From Pseudoxanthomonas sp. J35 (GTDB taxonomy: Bacteria; Pseudomonadota; Gammaproteobacteria; Xanthomonadales; Xanthomonadaceae), in assembly GCF_000513995.1 (NCBI RefSeq), contig NZ_AZVB01000007.1, positions 62,001-126,000 on the forward strand: 64,000 nucleotides of DNA. Reading direction: 5' to 3'. A program made the position numbers and the translations under genes. This document shows, piece by piece, positions 24,833-33,562 of this stretch. The notes under the pieces are model-generated. The model was not told where the DNA came from and made no database searches. It was given only the letters and a program-made list of their open reading frames with translations. The first letter of the stretch is position 1. Each line of letters starts with the position of its first letter.

Positions 24833-27800
24833 GCGTCGCGGAGTTCAGCATCCGGCGTCCGGTCACCGCGGTGATGTTCTTCATCTCGCTGCTGGTGATC
24901 GGCACCATCGCCGCGTTCCGGCTGCCGCTGGAGGCGTTCCCGGAGGTCTCGCCGCCCTTCATCTTCGTCCAGCTGCCGTACACCGGTTCGACGCCGGAGG
25001 AAGTGGAGCGGACGGTGCTGCGCCCGGCCGAGGAAGCGCTGTCGACCATGGCCGGCATCAAGCGCATGGAGTCCAACGCCAAGGCCGACGGCGCGCAGAT
25101 CTTCATCCAGTTCGCCGACTGGGACCGCGACGTGGCGATCGCCGCGTCCGAGGCCCGCGAACGCCTGGACGCGATCCGGGACGAGTTGCCGGACGACCTG
25201 CAGCGCTACTTCGTGTTCAAGTTCTCGACCACGGACATGCCGGTGCTGCGGGTGCGGCTGGCCAGCAACAGCGACCTGACCGGCGCGTACGACATGATCG
25301 AACGCGAGTTCAAGCGCCGCCTGGAGCGCATCCCGGGCGTGGCCCGGGTGCAGGTATCCGGCGCGCCGCCGAACGAGGTGGAGATCGCGATCGACCAGCA
25401 CCGGCTGACCGCGCACGACCTCGGCCTCAACGAGCTGACCCAGCGCCTGCAGGCGGTGAACTTCTCGATCTCCGCCGGCACCATCAGCGACGCCGGCCAG
25501 CGCCTGCGCGTGCAGCCGGTGGGCGAGATGACCGACCTGCAGCAGCTGCGCGACCTGCCGGTCGGCCCGAACAACGTGCGCCTGGGCGACATCGCCGACG
25601 TGCGCCTGAAGCCGGCGCGGATGGACTACGGCCGGCGCCTGGACGGGCGCCCGGCGGTGGGCCTGGACATCTTCAAGGAACGCAACGCCAACCTGGTCGA
25701 GGTGTCCAGGCGGGCCCTGGCCGAGGTCGAGGCGATCCGCGCCCAGCCACACCTGGGCGACGTGCAGATCAAGATCATCGACAACCAGGGCGAGAGCGTG
25801 ACCTCCTCGCTGCTGGAGCTGGCCGAGGCCGGCGCGATCGGCCTGGTCCTGTCGATCATCGTGCTGTGGTTCTTCCTGCGCCATTGGCCGTCGGTGGCGA
25901 TGGTGACCCTGGCCATCCCGATCTGCTTCGTGATGACGCTCGGCTTCATGTACTTCGCCGGCGTGACCCTCAACATCCTGACCATGATGGGCCTGCTGCT
26001 GGCGATCGGCATGCTGGTGGACAACGCCGTGGTGGTGGTGGAGAGCATCTACCAGGAACGGGAGAAGTATCCCGGCAACCCGGTGCTGGCCTCGATCGTC
26101 GGTACCCGCCACGTGGCCATCGCGCTGTCGGCCGGCACCCTGTGCCACTGCATCGTGTTCGTGCCCAACCTGTTCGGCGAGCGCAACTTCCTGAGCATCT
26201 ACCTGGGCCAGATCGCCATCACCATCTCGGTGTCGCTGCTGGCGTCGTGGCTGGTCGCGGTCAGCCTGATCCCGATGATCTCGGCGCGGCTGAAGACCCC
26301 GCCGATGGTGCACGACCCGTCCGGGCTGATCCCGCGCATGCAGCGCCGCTACGCCGGCCTGCTGCGCTGGACCCTGGAACACCGCGGCTGGAGCGTACTG
26401 GGCATCATCCTGGTGGTGCTGGTCAGCTTCATCCCGATCAAGTTCACCAAGTTCGACATGTTCGGCAACGGCGAAGGCGACCAGGTCCAGCTCTTCTACC
26501 AGTGGAATGGCGCCTACACCAAGGAGCAGATGTCCGACGAGATCCTGCGCGTCGAACAGTTCCTGGACGCCAACCGCGAGAAGTACCACATCACCCAGAT
26601 CTACTCGTACTACAGCGAGCAGGAGTGGGGCGGCACCATGGTCAAGTTCGACACGGAGAAGGTGCGCGACCTCAAGCCGATGATCGAGCTGATCCGCAAG
26701 GAGGTGCCCAAGTCGGCGCGCGCGACCATCGGCGTGGGCAGCCCCGGCGGCGGGCAGGGCGGGGGCGGACAGCCGGGACAGAACGTGTCCTTCCAGCTGG
26801 TCGGCGACTCCACCCAGACGCTGGCCGAGATCGCCGACGAGCTGATCCCGATCCTGGGGCGGCGGCCGGAACTGCGCGACGTGCGGATCAACTCCGGCGA
26901 CCAGAACACCGAGCTGAAGGTACGGGTGGACCGCGAGCGCGCGGCGGCGTTCGGCTTCAGCGCCGAGCAGGTCGCCTCGTTCGTCGGCCTGGCCCTGCGC
27001 GGCGCGCCGCTGCGCGAGTTCCGTCGCGGCGAGAACGAGGTGCCGGTGTGGGTGCGTTTCGCCGGCGCCGAGGAGTACGGCACCGAGGACCTGGCCGGGT
27101 TCATGGTGCGCGCGCCCGACGGCCGCACGGTGCCGCTGCTGGCCCTGGTCGACGTGGCGGTGACGCCCTCGGCCACCCAGGTCCAGCGCACCAACCGCCA
27201 GACCACGCTGACCGTGCAGGCCAACCTGGCCGACAAGGTCACCGTGCCGGAGGCGCGCAAGGCCATGGAGGAGACGCTCAAGGGCATGTCGTTCCCGGCC
27301 GGCTACACCTATTCCTTCGACGGCGGCGCCTTCCAGGAGGAGGACGAGGCCAGCGCGCAGATGATGTTCAACCTGCTGATCGCGCTGGTGATGATCTACA
27401 TCGTGATGGCGGCGGTGTTCGAGTCGCTGCTGTTCCCGGCGGCGATCATGAGCGGCGTGCTGTTCTCGGTGTTCGGCGTGTTCTGGCTGTTCGCCCTGAC
27501 CGGGACCACGTTCGGGATCATGTCCTTCATCGGCATCCTGGTGCTGATGGGCGTGGTGGTGAACAACGGCATCGTCATGGTCGAGCACATCAACAACCTG
27601 CGCCGCCGCGGCATGTCGCGCACCGACGCGCTGGTCGAGGGCAGCCGCGAACGCCTGCGTCCGATCCTGATGACGATGGGCACGGCGATCCTGGCGATGG
27701 TGCCGATCGCGCTGGCCCAGACCCAGCTGGGCGGCGACGGCCCGGCCTACGCGCCGATGGCCCGCGCCATCGCCGGCGGCCTGGCGTTCTCGACCGTGGT

Positions 27801-27939
27801 CAGCCTGCTGTTCCTGCCCACGATCTACGCGATCCTGGACGACATGCGCAACGGCGTGGCGCGGCTGGTGCGGCGCGCCCGCGGCGTGCAGGACACGGTA
27901 CCCAATGCCGCCGCGGTGGCGGCGATGCACCTGGAATGA
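24829..27939 (+). CDS. RND efflux permease 2 (DN/N variant)
   Basis: 1036 residues, starting with ATG overlapping the previous TGA. The family start SVAEFSIRRPVTAVMFF and helices are clear. At the relay positions it has Asp398-Asn399 (GMLVDNAVVVVES) and Asn912 (VVVNNGIVMVE), so the second Asp and the Lys of AcrB are replaced. A Gly-rich linker (GSPGGGQGGGGQPGQN, about residue 640) lies between subdomains. Such variants are widespread among RND pumps and may form heteromers with a DD/K partner, as MdtB and MdtC do. A GC-rich hairpin follows the gene. Confidence 0.95.
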   Translation: MSVAEFSIRRPVTAVMFFISLLVIGTIAAFRLPLEAFPEVSPPFIFVQLPYTGSTPEEVERTVLRPAEEALSTMAGIKRMESNAKADGAQIFIQFADWDRDVAIAASEARERLDAIRDELPDDLQRYFVFKFSTTDMPVLRVRLASNSDLTGAYDMIEREFKRRLERIPGVARVQVSGAPPNEVEIAIDQHRLTAHDLGLNELTQRLQAVNFSISAGTISDAGQRLRVQPVGEMTDLQQLRDLPVGPNNVRLGDIADVRLKPARMDYGRRLDGRPAVGLDIFKERNANLVEVSRRALAEVEAIRAQPHLGDVQIKIIDNQGESVTSSLLELAEAGAIGLVLSIIVLWFFLRHWPSVAMVTLAIPICFVMTLGFMYFAGVTLNILTMMGLLLAIGMLVDNAVVVVESIYQEREKYPGNPVLASIVGTRHVAIALSAGTLCHCIVFVPNLFGERNFLSIYLGQIAITISVSLLASWLVAVSLIPMISARLKTPPMVHDPSGLIPRMQRRYAGLLRWTLEHRGWSVLGIILVVLVSFIPIKFTKFDMFGNGEGDQVQLFYQWNGAYTKEQMSDEILRVEQFLDANREKYHITQIYSYYSEQEWGGTMVKFDTEKVRDLKPMIELIRKEVPKSARATIGVGSPGGGQGGGGQPGQNVSFQLVGDSTQTLAEIADELIPILGRRPELRDVRINSGDQNTELKVRVDRERAAAFGFSAEQVASFVGLALRGAPLREFRRGENEVPVWVRFAGAEEYGTEDLAGFMVRAPDGRTVPLLALVDVAVTPSATQVQRTNRQTTLTVQANLADKVTVPEARKAMEETLKGMSFPAGYTYSFDGGAFQEEDEASAQMMFNLLIALVMIYIVMAAVFESLLFPAAIMSGVLFSVFGVFWLFALTGTTFGIMSFIGILVLMGVVVNNGIVMVEHINNLRRRGMSRTDALVEGSRERLRPILMTMGTAILAMVPIALAQTQLGGDGPAYAPMARAIAGGLAFSTVVSLLFLPTIYAILDDMRNGVARLVRRARGVQDTVPNAAAVAAMHLE

Positions 27940-27945
27940 GGGCGC

Positions 27946-27977
27946 CGCACCGGCGTCCCCGACGGGGCGCCGGTGCG
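27946..27977. terminator. Hairpin between RND operon and traB-like gene
   Basis: CGCACCGGCG (27946-27955) pairs with CGCCGGTGCG (27968-27977), and CCCC / GGGG extends the stem after a one-base bulge. It is shared by convergent genes and lacks a U-tract. Confidence 0.55.
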
Positions 27978-27990
27978 ATGTCCGGGAAGC

Positions 27991-29226
27991 TCAGCCGAAC
28001 AGGCGGCCGAGCATGCGCAGGCCGCCGGTCCACACGCCGATGGCGGTGCCGAGGCTGGTCAGGAAGAAGTTGAGCAGCACGCGGGCCACCCGGTTCCGCC
28101 ACCAGCCGCGCACCGTCTGCACGTCGTCGCGCAGGGCCATGAAGTCGGCGTAGGTCGGCTTGCGCAGGGTGGCCTCGACGAAGGCGCTGACCGTGCCCGA
28201 TGCCAGCGCCGGGTGCAGCGGGGTGAGCGGGGAGGCGATGAAGGCTGCCAGGATGCTGAGCGGATGGCCGCCGGCGATGGCGCAGCCGATGGCGCCGAGG
28301 ATGCCGGTGGCCAGCACCCACTGCAGCAGCAGGTCCGAGCCCACGTCCACGCCGCCGTGCCAGAAGCCCCAGGCGAAGCCGCCGACCAGGAACGCGCCGA
28401 TCACCAGTTCCATCCACGGCACGCGCGACTTCGGCTTCACCGTCTCCAGCGATCGCCGGACCGTGGCCGGATCCTCCACGTCCTCGCGCAGGTGCCGGGC
28501 CAGGCCGGGCAGGTGCCCGGCGCCGACCACCGCCAGCACCTCGCGTGCCTCGCCGCCGCCGAGCTCGCGCAGGTTGGCGGCCATGTAGCGGTCGCGTTCG
28601 GCGATGACGCTCTCGTAGAGGGCCGGGCTGTGCGCGGCGAACTCGCCGAAGCTGGCCTCCAGCACGTCGCCGCCCTTGAGCTTCTCGATGTCGTCCTCGC
28701 CGATCTCGTCGTCGCCGACCATCGCCAGCAGGATGCCGGCGCCGGTCCTGGCACGCCCCCACCAGCCCAGGCGCTGCATCGCCCGGCGGAAGGTCAGGCC
28801 AACCTCGCGGTCGATCAGGTGGAAGGGCAGGGCGCGGGCGCGCGCTTCCTGCACCGCCGCCTTGAGCTCGGCGCCCGGCTCGACGCCCAGCTGCTCGGCC
28901 AGGCGCCGCTGGTAGGCCGCCAGCGCCAGGTTGGCGGCGAACAGGTGTGCCTTGCCGTCGCGCAGCACCCGGACGATGTCCAGCTGCGCCAGTGCGTCCG
29001 GATTGGTGAGCGACTGCAGGCGGCCCGGATCCAGCTCCACCGCCACGGCCTGGTAGGCGCCGCTGTCGATGGCCGCGCGCACCGCGTCGATGCTGGCCTG
29101 GGAGACGTGGGCGGTGCCCAGCAGGGTGTAGCGCACGCCGTCGCGCTCGACCACCTGCACGGGCTGTCCGTGCAGCGGATCGGCGACGGCATCGGCCGGG
29201 GCGGGGGGCAGCGTTTCATCGGTCAT
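27991..29226 (-). CDS. TraB/PrgY-family membrane protein
   Basis: 411 residues from ATG 29226. The soluble part begins VRYTLLGTAHVSQASIDAVRAAI, the GTAHVS signature of TraB/PrgY (COG1916), and continues with VAVELDPGRLQSL and LAVVGAGHLPGL. Three to four hydrophobic helices fill the last 150 residues (WMELVIGAFLVGGFAWGF, WVLATGILGAIGCAIAG, and others). In Enterococcus, TraB/PrgY lowers pheromone activity. The fold is related to TIKI/GumN putative metalloproteases, and the chromosomal role is unknown. The start overlaps the end of the GNAT gene by 11 bp, so the two are coupled. Confidence 0.9.
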   Translation of the reverse strand: MTDETLPPAPADAVADPLHGQPVQVVERDGVRYTLLGTAHVSQASIDAVRAAIDSGAYQAVAVELDPGRLQSLTNPDALAQLDIVRVLRDGKAHLFAANLALAAYQRRLAEQLGVEPGAELKAAVQEARARALPFHLIDREVGLTFRRAMQRLGWWGRARTGAGILLAMVGDDEIGEDDIEKLKGGDVLEASFGEFAAHSPALYESVIAERDRYMAANLRELGGGEAREVLAVVGAGHLPGLARHLREDVEDPATVRRSLETVKPKSRVPWMELVIGAFLVGGFAWGFWHGGVDVGSDLLLQWVLATGILGAIGCAIAGGHPLSILAAFIASPLTPLHPALASGTVSAFVEATLRKPTYADFMALRDDVQTVRGWWRNRVARVLLNFFLTSLGTAIGVWTGGLRMLGRLFG

Positions 29227-29746
29227 TCGGGGGCTCTTGGTGGCCGGCGCCCAGCGGGCGCTGCATCTGCACGGTATCCAGCCAGCGGCCATGCTTCCAG
29301 GCGATGCCGCGGAAGATGCCGACCAGGTGGAAACCGGCCTTTTCGTGGAGGCGGATCGACGCTGTGTTCGCCGGCTCGCCGATCACCGCGATCATCTGCC
29401 GGAAGCCGCGCGCCTCGCATTCGGCGACCAGCTTCTCCAGCAGTGCCGTGCCGATGCCGCGGCCCTGCCGGCCGGCGGCGACGTACACGGAGTTCTCGAC
29501 GGTGTGGCGGTAGCCGATGCGGGCGCGGTAGCTGCTGGCATAGGCGTAGCCGGCGACCTCGCCGTCGCACTCGGCGACGAGGTACGGATAGCCGCCCTCG
29601 AGGATGGCGCGCATGCGCCGCGCCATCTCCGCCTCGTCCGGGACGTCGTATTCGTAGGTGTTGACGTGGTCGCGCACCTCCGCGGCGTAGATCGCGGCGA
29701 TCGCCGGCACGTCGGCCGGCGTGGCTTCGCGGATCGACACGGTCAC
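29216..29746 (-). CDS. GNAT N-acetyltransferase, phosphinothricin acetyltransferase-like
   Basis: 176 residues from GTG 29746; a second GTG two codons on is also possible. The full GNAT domain is present: IREATPADVPAIAAIYAAEV, AGYAYASSYRARIGYRHTVENSVYV, the acetyl-CoA loop GRQGRGIGTALL and the C-terminal MIAVIGEPANTASIRLHEKAGF. This is the Pat/Bar/MddA-like subgroup, whose natural substrates include methionine sulfone and related amino acid analogues. It lies 13 bp after aguB and overlaps traB by 11 bp. Polyamine acetylation would suit the context but is not shown by sequence. Confidence 0.92.
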   Translation of the reverse strand: MTVSIREATPADVPAIAAIYAAEVRDHVNTYEYDVPDEAEMARRMRAILEGGYPYLVAECDGEVAGYAYASSYRARIGYRHTVENSVYVAAGRQGRGIGTALLEKLVAECEARGFRQMIAVIGEPANTASIRLHEKAGFHLVGIFRGIAWKHGRWLDTVQMQRPLGAGHQEPPNDR

Positions 29747-29759
29747 GGGCGCGGCCGCC

Positions 29760-30644
29760 TCAGTCGATGTAGCGCTTGAGCAGGTCGCCGTAGGCGTCGA
29801 TCCTGCGGTCGCGCAGGAACGGCCAGATCCGGCGCACGTGCTCGCTGCGCTGCAGGTCGACCTCGCACACCAGCACGGTCGGCTCGGTGCCGGCCTCGGC
29901 GATGAACTCGCCCTGCGGGCCGAGCACGTGGCTGTTGCCCCAGAAGCGGATCCCGGAGGTGCCCAGCGGCGAGGGCTCGTGGCCGACGCGGTTGCACGAC
30001 AGCACCGGCAGGCCGTTGGCGACGGCGTGACCGCGGTGGCTCAGCACCCATGCGTCGCGCTGGCGGGTCTGCTCGTCCTGCGCGTCGTCCGGATCCCAGC
30101 CGATCGCGGTGGGGTAGAGCAGCAGCTCGGCGCCGGCCAGCGCCATCAGGCGCGCCGCTTCCGGATACCACTGGTCCCAGCACACCAGCACGCCGAGGCG
30201 GCCGACCGAGGTGTCGATCGGCCGGAAGCCGATGTCGCCCGGGGTGAAGTAGAACTTCTCGTAGAAGCCCGGGTCGTCCGGGATGTGCATCTTGCGGTAC
30301 TTGCCCAGCAGGGTGCCGTCCTTCTCCAGGACCACCGCGGTGTTGTGGTACAGGCCGGCCGCGCGGCGCTCGAACAGCGAGCCGACGATGACCACGCCAT
30401 GCTTCTTCGCCAGCGCCCCCAGGCGTCCGGTGCTCGGGCCGGGGATCGGTTCGGCCAGGTCGAACTCGTCCACCGATTCGTGCTGGCAGAAGTAGGGGCC
30501 GTTGTGCAGTTCCTGCAGCAGGACGAGCCGGGCGCCCTGCGCGGCGGCTTCGGCCACGCGCTGTTCGATGATGGCGAGGTTGGCTTCGGCGTCGCCGTGG
30601 TTGCGCTCCTGGATCAGCGCGACGGTGAGGGTCTTGTGGGTCAT
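29760..30644 (-). CDS. aguB: N-carbamoylputrescine amidase
   Basis: 294 residues of the nitrilase superfamily. The catalytic triad is visible as Glu45 (VLLQELHNGPYF), Lys118 (KYRKMHIPDDPGFYEK) and Cys155 (VLVCWDQWYPEAAR). GFYEKFYFTPGD and WDPDDAQDEQTR are typical of AguB. It hydrolyses N-carbamoylputrescine to putrescine, CO2 and ammonia, the last step of the agmatine route, in the cytoplasm. No Shine-Dalgarno precedes the ATG; a TACAAT element ends 6 bp before it, which predicts a leaderless mRNA. It is 107 bp downstream of aguA. Confidence 0.95.
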   Translation of the reverse strand: MTHKTLTVALIQERNHGDAEANLAIIEQRVAEAAAQGARLVLLQELHNGPYFCQHESVDEFDLAEPIPGPSTGRLGALAKKHGVVIVGSLFERRAAGLYHNTAVVLEKDGTLLGKYRKMHIPDDPGFYEKFYFTPGDIGFRPIDTSVGRLGVLVCWDQWYPEAARLMALAGAELLLYPTAIGWDPDDAQDEQTRQRDAWVLSHRGHAVANGLPVLSCNRVGHEPSPLGTSGIRFWGNSHVLGPQGEFIAEAGTEPTVLVCEVDLQRSEHVRRIWPFLRDRRIDAYGDLLKRYID

Positions 30645-30650
30645 GCGGGC

Positions 30651-30656
30651 ATTGTA
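30651..30656 (-). promoter_or_regulatory. Candidate -10 of aguB predicting a leaderless transcript
   Basis: TACAAT on the minus strand with its last base 6 nt from the aguB ATG. A start site 6-7 nt after the hexamer falls on or next to the A of the start codon. The sequence immediately before the ATG has no purine-rich ribosome site. Confidence 0.45.
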
Positions 30657-30751
30657 GGGCGATCGCCACCGGCGCAGGTGACGCGCAGGTGGACGTGGAA
30701 ACGGGGCGAAGGCCGGCGGCGCGGTGGCGGCGGCGTGGCGATGGCAGCGGA

Positions 30752-31783
30752 TCAGCGGCCCAGGCCGGCCGGCAGCTGCATGGTGATGCAGTGCAGGCTG
30801 CCGTTCTGCCAGATCAGCGGGCGGCACGGGACCTGGACGATCTCCCGGCCCGGGAAGGCCCCGGCCAGCACCGCGGCGGCGCGGTCGTCGGCCGGGTCGC
30901 CGTAGGCCGGCATCAGCACCGCGCCGTTGACGATCAGGAAGTTGGCGTAGGAGGCGGCCAGGCGGCGGCCTTCGTCCAGCACCGGCGCCGCCCACGGCAG
31001 CGGGAACAGGCGGTAGGGGCGGCCGTCGGCGGTGCGCAGCGCGGCGATCTCGTCGGCCATCGCCTTCAGTTCGGCGTAGTGGCTGTCGCTTTCGTCGTCG
31101 CAGGCCTGGAACACGATCGCGTCGCCCGGCGCGAAGCGGGCGAGGGTGTCGATGTGGGCGTCGGTGTCGTCGCCCTCCAGGTAGCCGTGGTCCAGCCACA
31201 GCACGCGGTCCTGGGCGAGCCAGCCGGCCAGCTTCGCGGTCAGTTCCTCGCGGCTGGCCTGCGGGTGGCGCTCGTGCAGGCAGCGCCAGGTGGTCAGCAG
31301 GGTGCCGGCGCCGTCGGTCTCGATGCCGCCGCCCTCAAGGGCGAAGTCGATGCGCTGGCGCGCCGCGTCGCCGAACAGGCCCTGCGCCGCGAGCGCCTCG
31401 ACCAGGCGGTCGTCGCGGCCGGCCTCGAACTTGCCGCCCCAGGCGGTGAAGCGGAAGTCGAGCACGCGGAAGCCGTCGCCTTCGCGCAGGGTGATCGGGC
31501 CGGAATCGCGCAGCCAGGTGTCGTCGTAGTCGAACGGGATGAAGCGGACCCGGTCCATGTCGATCCGCGCCGAGCGCAGGCGCGCGTCGGCGTAGGTCTC
31601 CACGTCGTCGTCGGCGACGCAGATCCAGGCGTCCTGGAAGCGGGTGATCGCCGCGACCAGGGCGATGTAGGTCTCCTCGACCTCGCCGAGCCGGTCGGCC
31701 CAGTCGGTGCCGGCGTGCGGCCATGCAATGAGGATCGCGGACTGGGGTTCCCACTCCGCGGGGAAGCGCAGGGTCTCGGTCAT
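30752..31783 (-). CDS. aguA: Agmatine deiminase
   Basis: 343 residues. Family blocks are RFPAEWEPQSAILIAWPH, YDDTWLRDSGPIT (substrate Asp), LEGGGIETDGAGTLL, HGYLEGDDTDAHID (catalytic His and Asp) and the C-terminal nucleophile Cys332 in NGSLHCITMQLP. The enzyme converts agmatine to N-carbamoylputrescine and ammonia, and AguB completes the route to putrescine. Length is slightly shorter than plant and Pseudomonas enzymes (about 370). It heads a minus-strand series aguA, aguB, GNAT, traB-like. No promoter could be picked in the 132 bp upstream. Confidence 0.95.
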   Translation of the reverse strand: MTETLRFPAEWEPQSAILIAWPHAGTDWADRLGEVEETYIALVAAITRFQDAWICVADDDVETYADARLRSARIDMDRVRFIPFDYDDTWLRDSGPITLREGDGFRVLDFRFTAWGGKFEAGRDDRLVEALAAQGLFGDAARQRIDFALEGGGIETDGAGTLLTTWRCLHERHPQASREELTAKLAGWLAQDRVLWLDHGYLEGDDTDAHIDTLARFAPGDAIVFQACDDESDSHYAELKAMADEIAALRTADGRPYRLFPLPWAAPVLDEGRRLAASYANFLIVNGAVLMPAYGDPADDRAAAVLAGAFPGREIVQVPCRPLIWQNGSLHCITMQLPAGLGR

Positions 31784-31915
31784 GCTCGTGCTGTCTGCAG
31801 TGCCCGGGCGGGGCCGGGCCGTTCTCGAATCCCGGCGCGGATGCGCGCGGGCGACTGGCGGGGAACGTTTCCCCTGGTTCCCGCGCGTCGGTCGTGCCTG
31901 CGCAGCGGGAAGGTG

Positions 31916-32245
31916 TCAGCGGATCGGCGGCTTCGGGCCCACTTCCGCGGGGCTGGCCTTGCGCGCGACCACGTCGATCACCCGGTTCTTCTCGAAGTAG
32001 ACGACGTAGTCCGGGTAGACCCAGCGGTTGATCGTCGGCCACTGCCGCTTCTGGCCGCCGCGCGGGTCCAGCTTCTCGCTGGGCGCGCCGAAGCGGGCCT
32101 CGACCTCGGCCATGGTCAGCCCGCGGGCCGGCTGGGCCACCGCCGGCTTCTGCGCGACGCGCTCGACGAGCAGGGTGTCGGCGCCGGCCGTGCCGCAGGC
32201 GGCAAGCAGGGCCAGCAGGATCAGGGTCTTCGGATGGTGCTTCAT
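31916..32245 (-). CDS. Small exported protein with BamE-like fold pattern
   Basis: 109 residues from ATG 32245 with GGGAGAG upstream. The signal peptide (TLILLALLAACGTAGA) contains LLAAC, so it may be a lipoprotein or a cleaved periplasmic protein. The mature part TMAEVEARFGAPSEKLDPRGG, then TINRWVYPDYVVYFEKNRVIDVV, has the helix-then-strand look of SmpA/OmlA (BamE-like) domains that recur in envelope proteins. No closer function can be given. It is separated from aguA by 132 bp and is probably transcribed alone. Confidence 0.7.
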   Translation of the reverse strand: MKHHPKTLILLALLAACGTAGADTLLVERVAQKPAVAQPARGLTMAEVEARFGAPSEKLDPRGGQKRQWPTINRWVYPDYVVYFEKNRVIDVVARKASPAEVGPKPPIR

Positions 32246-32414
32246 CGCGTTGCTCTCCCCGTGGATGGCCGCGTCGGCGGCGGTGGCAGGCCGGGGCCTG
32301 CGCCAGGCGCCGATTGTAAGCAGAAGGGCCCCGGGCGGAGTGCGGCGGGCGTCAACATCCATGGAGCCGCTCCGTGCCCGGCCGCCGGGCCCGGATAGCG
32401 GGGCCCGGAAACGC

Positions 32415-32440
32415 CGAAGGCCGCATCGCTGCGGCCTTCG
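32415..32440 (-). terminator. Hairpin downstream of rpmJ
   Basis: CGAAGGCCGCA / TGCGGCCTTCG forms an 11-bp stem with loop TCGC, 40 bp past the rpmJ stop. The minus-strand tail has only GTTT, so termination strength is uncertain. Confidence 0.55.
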
Positions 32441-32480
32441 CGTCGTTCCGCGTGCCGGCCGGGGCCGGGACGCCGCCGGT

Positions 32481-32606
32481 TCAGCGCTGGCGGGCCTTGA
32501 AACGCGGGTTGGACTTGCAGATCACGAAGACCTTGCCGCGGCGGCGGACCACCTTGCAGTCGCGGTGACGGGTCTTCGCCGACTTCAGGGAGGACAGGAC
32601 TTTCAT
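32481..32606 (-). CDS. rpmJ: 50S ribosomal protein L36, cysteine-poor (YkgO-like) form
   Basis: 41 residues from ATG 32606: it begins [19 protein letters not shown] and ends [13 protein letters not shown]. The zinc form of L36 needs three Cys and a His; here only two Cys remain and the others are replaced. It therefore matches the C-minus type, like E. coli YkgO. In enterobacteria the C-minus paralogue is used under zinc limitation; xanthomonads seem to use this form outside the ribosomal operon. A TTGAAC - 18 bp - TAGAAT promoter lies about 70 bp upstream. Confidence 0.95.
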
Positions 32607-32676
32607 GACACACCTCGGGAGGACGACGGATGGGAATGCCAGGGCCGGGGTGGCCAGGGCGTGCAATTAGCCCGCC

Positions 32677-32706
32677 ATTCTAACGGGCTTTCCTTTGGAG
32701 GTTCAA
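32677..32706 (-). promoter_or_regulatory. Predicted sigma-70 promoter of rpmJ
   Basis: On the minus strand TTGAAC (32706-32701) and TAGAAT (32682-32677) are 18 bp apart. This gives a leader of about 60 nt. The -10 matches five of six consensus positions, the -35 four of six. Confidence 0.5.
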
Positions 32707-32759
32707 GCGTTTGCGGGGAGGCTGGTGGAAAACGCGGCGGCGGGGGCGTGCGGGCGGGC

Positions 32760-32765
32760 TACAAT
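32760..32765 (+). promoter_or_regulatory. Candidate -10 of the cmk transcript
   Basis: TACAAT, 38 bp before the cmk ATG. No convincing -35 is seen at normal spacing. It lies in a divergent spacer with the rpmJ promoter. Confidence 0.4.
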
Positions 32766-32803
32766 CGCCGGCTTCCCATGCCGTCCAGCCTTCGGAGCCG
32801 CCC

Positions 32804-33481
32804 ATGTCCAATCCCGTCCCGGTCCTGACCATCGATGGCCCGTCCGGGGCCGGCAAGGGCACGGTCAGCCGCCTGGTGGCGTCCCGCCTGGGCTGGAACT
32901 ACCTGGATTCCGGCGCACTTTACCGGGCGGTGGGCGTGGCGGCCAGCTGGGCCGACCTGGACCTGTCCGACCCGGCGGCCCTGGTCCGCTGCACCTTCGA
33001 CACCGACATCGCGTTCAGGGACGAGGGCAGCAGCCTGCGGGTGTACGTGAACGGGGTGGATGCCACTGACGAGCTGCGCCTGGAGACCACCGGGACCCTG
33101 GCCTCGGCCATCGCCGCCATTCCCGAGGTGCGGGCGGCGCTGAAGGAGCGGCAGCGGGCGTTCCGCCGCGAACCGGGCCTGGTCGCCGACGGCCGCGACA
33201 TGGGCACGGTCATCTTCCCGGACGCCACCACCAAGGTGTTCCTGACCGCCAGCGCCGAGGAGCGCGCCCGCAGGCGGCATAACCAGTTGAAGGAAAAAGG
33301 GGTTTCCGTTACCTTAGACGGTCTGCTGCGGGAGATCCTCGCCCGCGATGCCCGCGATGCCCAGCGCACCGTGGCGCCGCTGAAGCCGGCCGAAGACGCC
33401 GTCCTCATCGACACCACCGGCCTGGCCATCGAGGAAGTCGTCGACCGCGTCCTGGCCCTGGTGCCCGCGCGCGCCGGCTGA
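32804..33481 (+). CDS. cmk: Cytidylate kinase
   Basis: 225 residues from ATG 32804 with GGAG at 32793. The P-loop GPSGAGKGT is at residues 12-20, with [10 protein letters not shown], the NMP-binding region and [13 protein letters not shown] following; the lid contains [11 protein letters not shown]. It phosphorylates CMP and dCMP with ATP in the cytoplasm. Placement immediately before rpsA is conserved in gammaproteobacteria. A strong intrinsic terminator between the two means rpsA likely has its own promoter or receives only part of cmk transcription. Confidence 0.97.
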   Translation: MSNPVPVLTIDGPSGAGKGTVSRLVASRLGWNYLDSGALYRAVGVAASWADLDLSDPAALVRCTFDTDIAFRDEGSSLRVYVNGVDATDELRLETTGTLASAIAAIPEVRAALKERQRAFRREPGLVADGRDMGTVIFPDATTKVFLTASAEERARRRHNQLKEKGVSVTLDGLLREILARDARDAQRTVAPLKPAEDAVLIDTTGLAIEEVVDRVLALVPARAG

Positions 33482-33532
33482 CCGCATCCCCGCAGGCTTC
33501 AACGCAGCAGGCGGCGCGCGAGCGCCAGAGGC

Positions 33533-33562
33533 GCCGTCGCGGACGACCGCGGCGGTTTTTTT
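33533..33562 (+). terminator. Intrinsic terminator between cmk and rpsA
   Basis: A 10-bp stem with one T-G pair (33533-33542 with 33547-33556), loop ACGA, followed by seven T (33556-33562). This is the best intrinsic terminator in the window. It lies about 50 bp after cmk and about 100 bp before rpsA. Confidence 0.85.
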
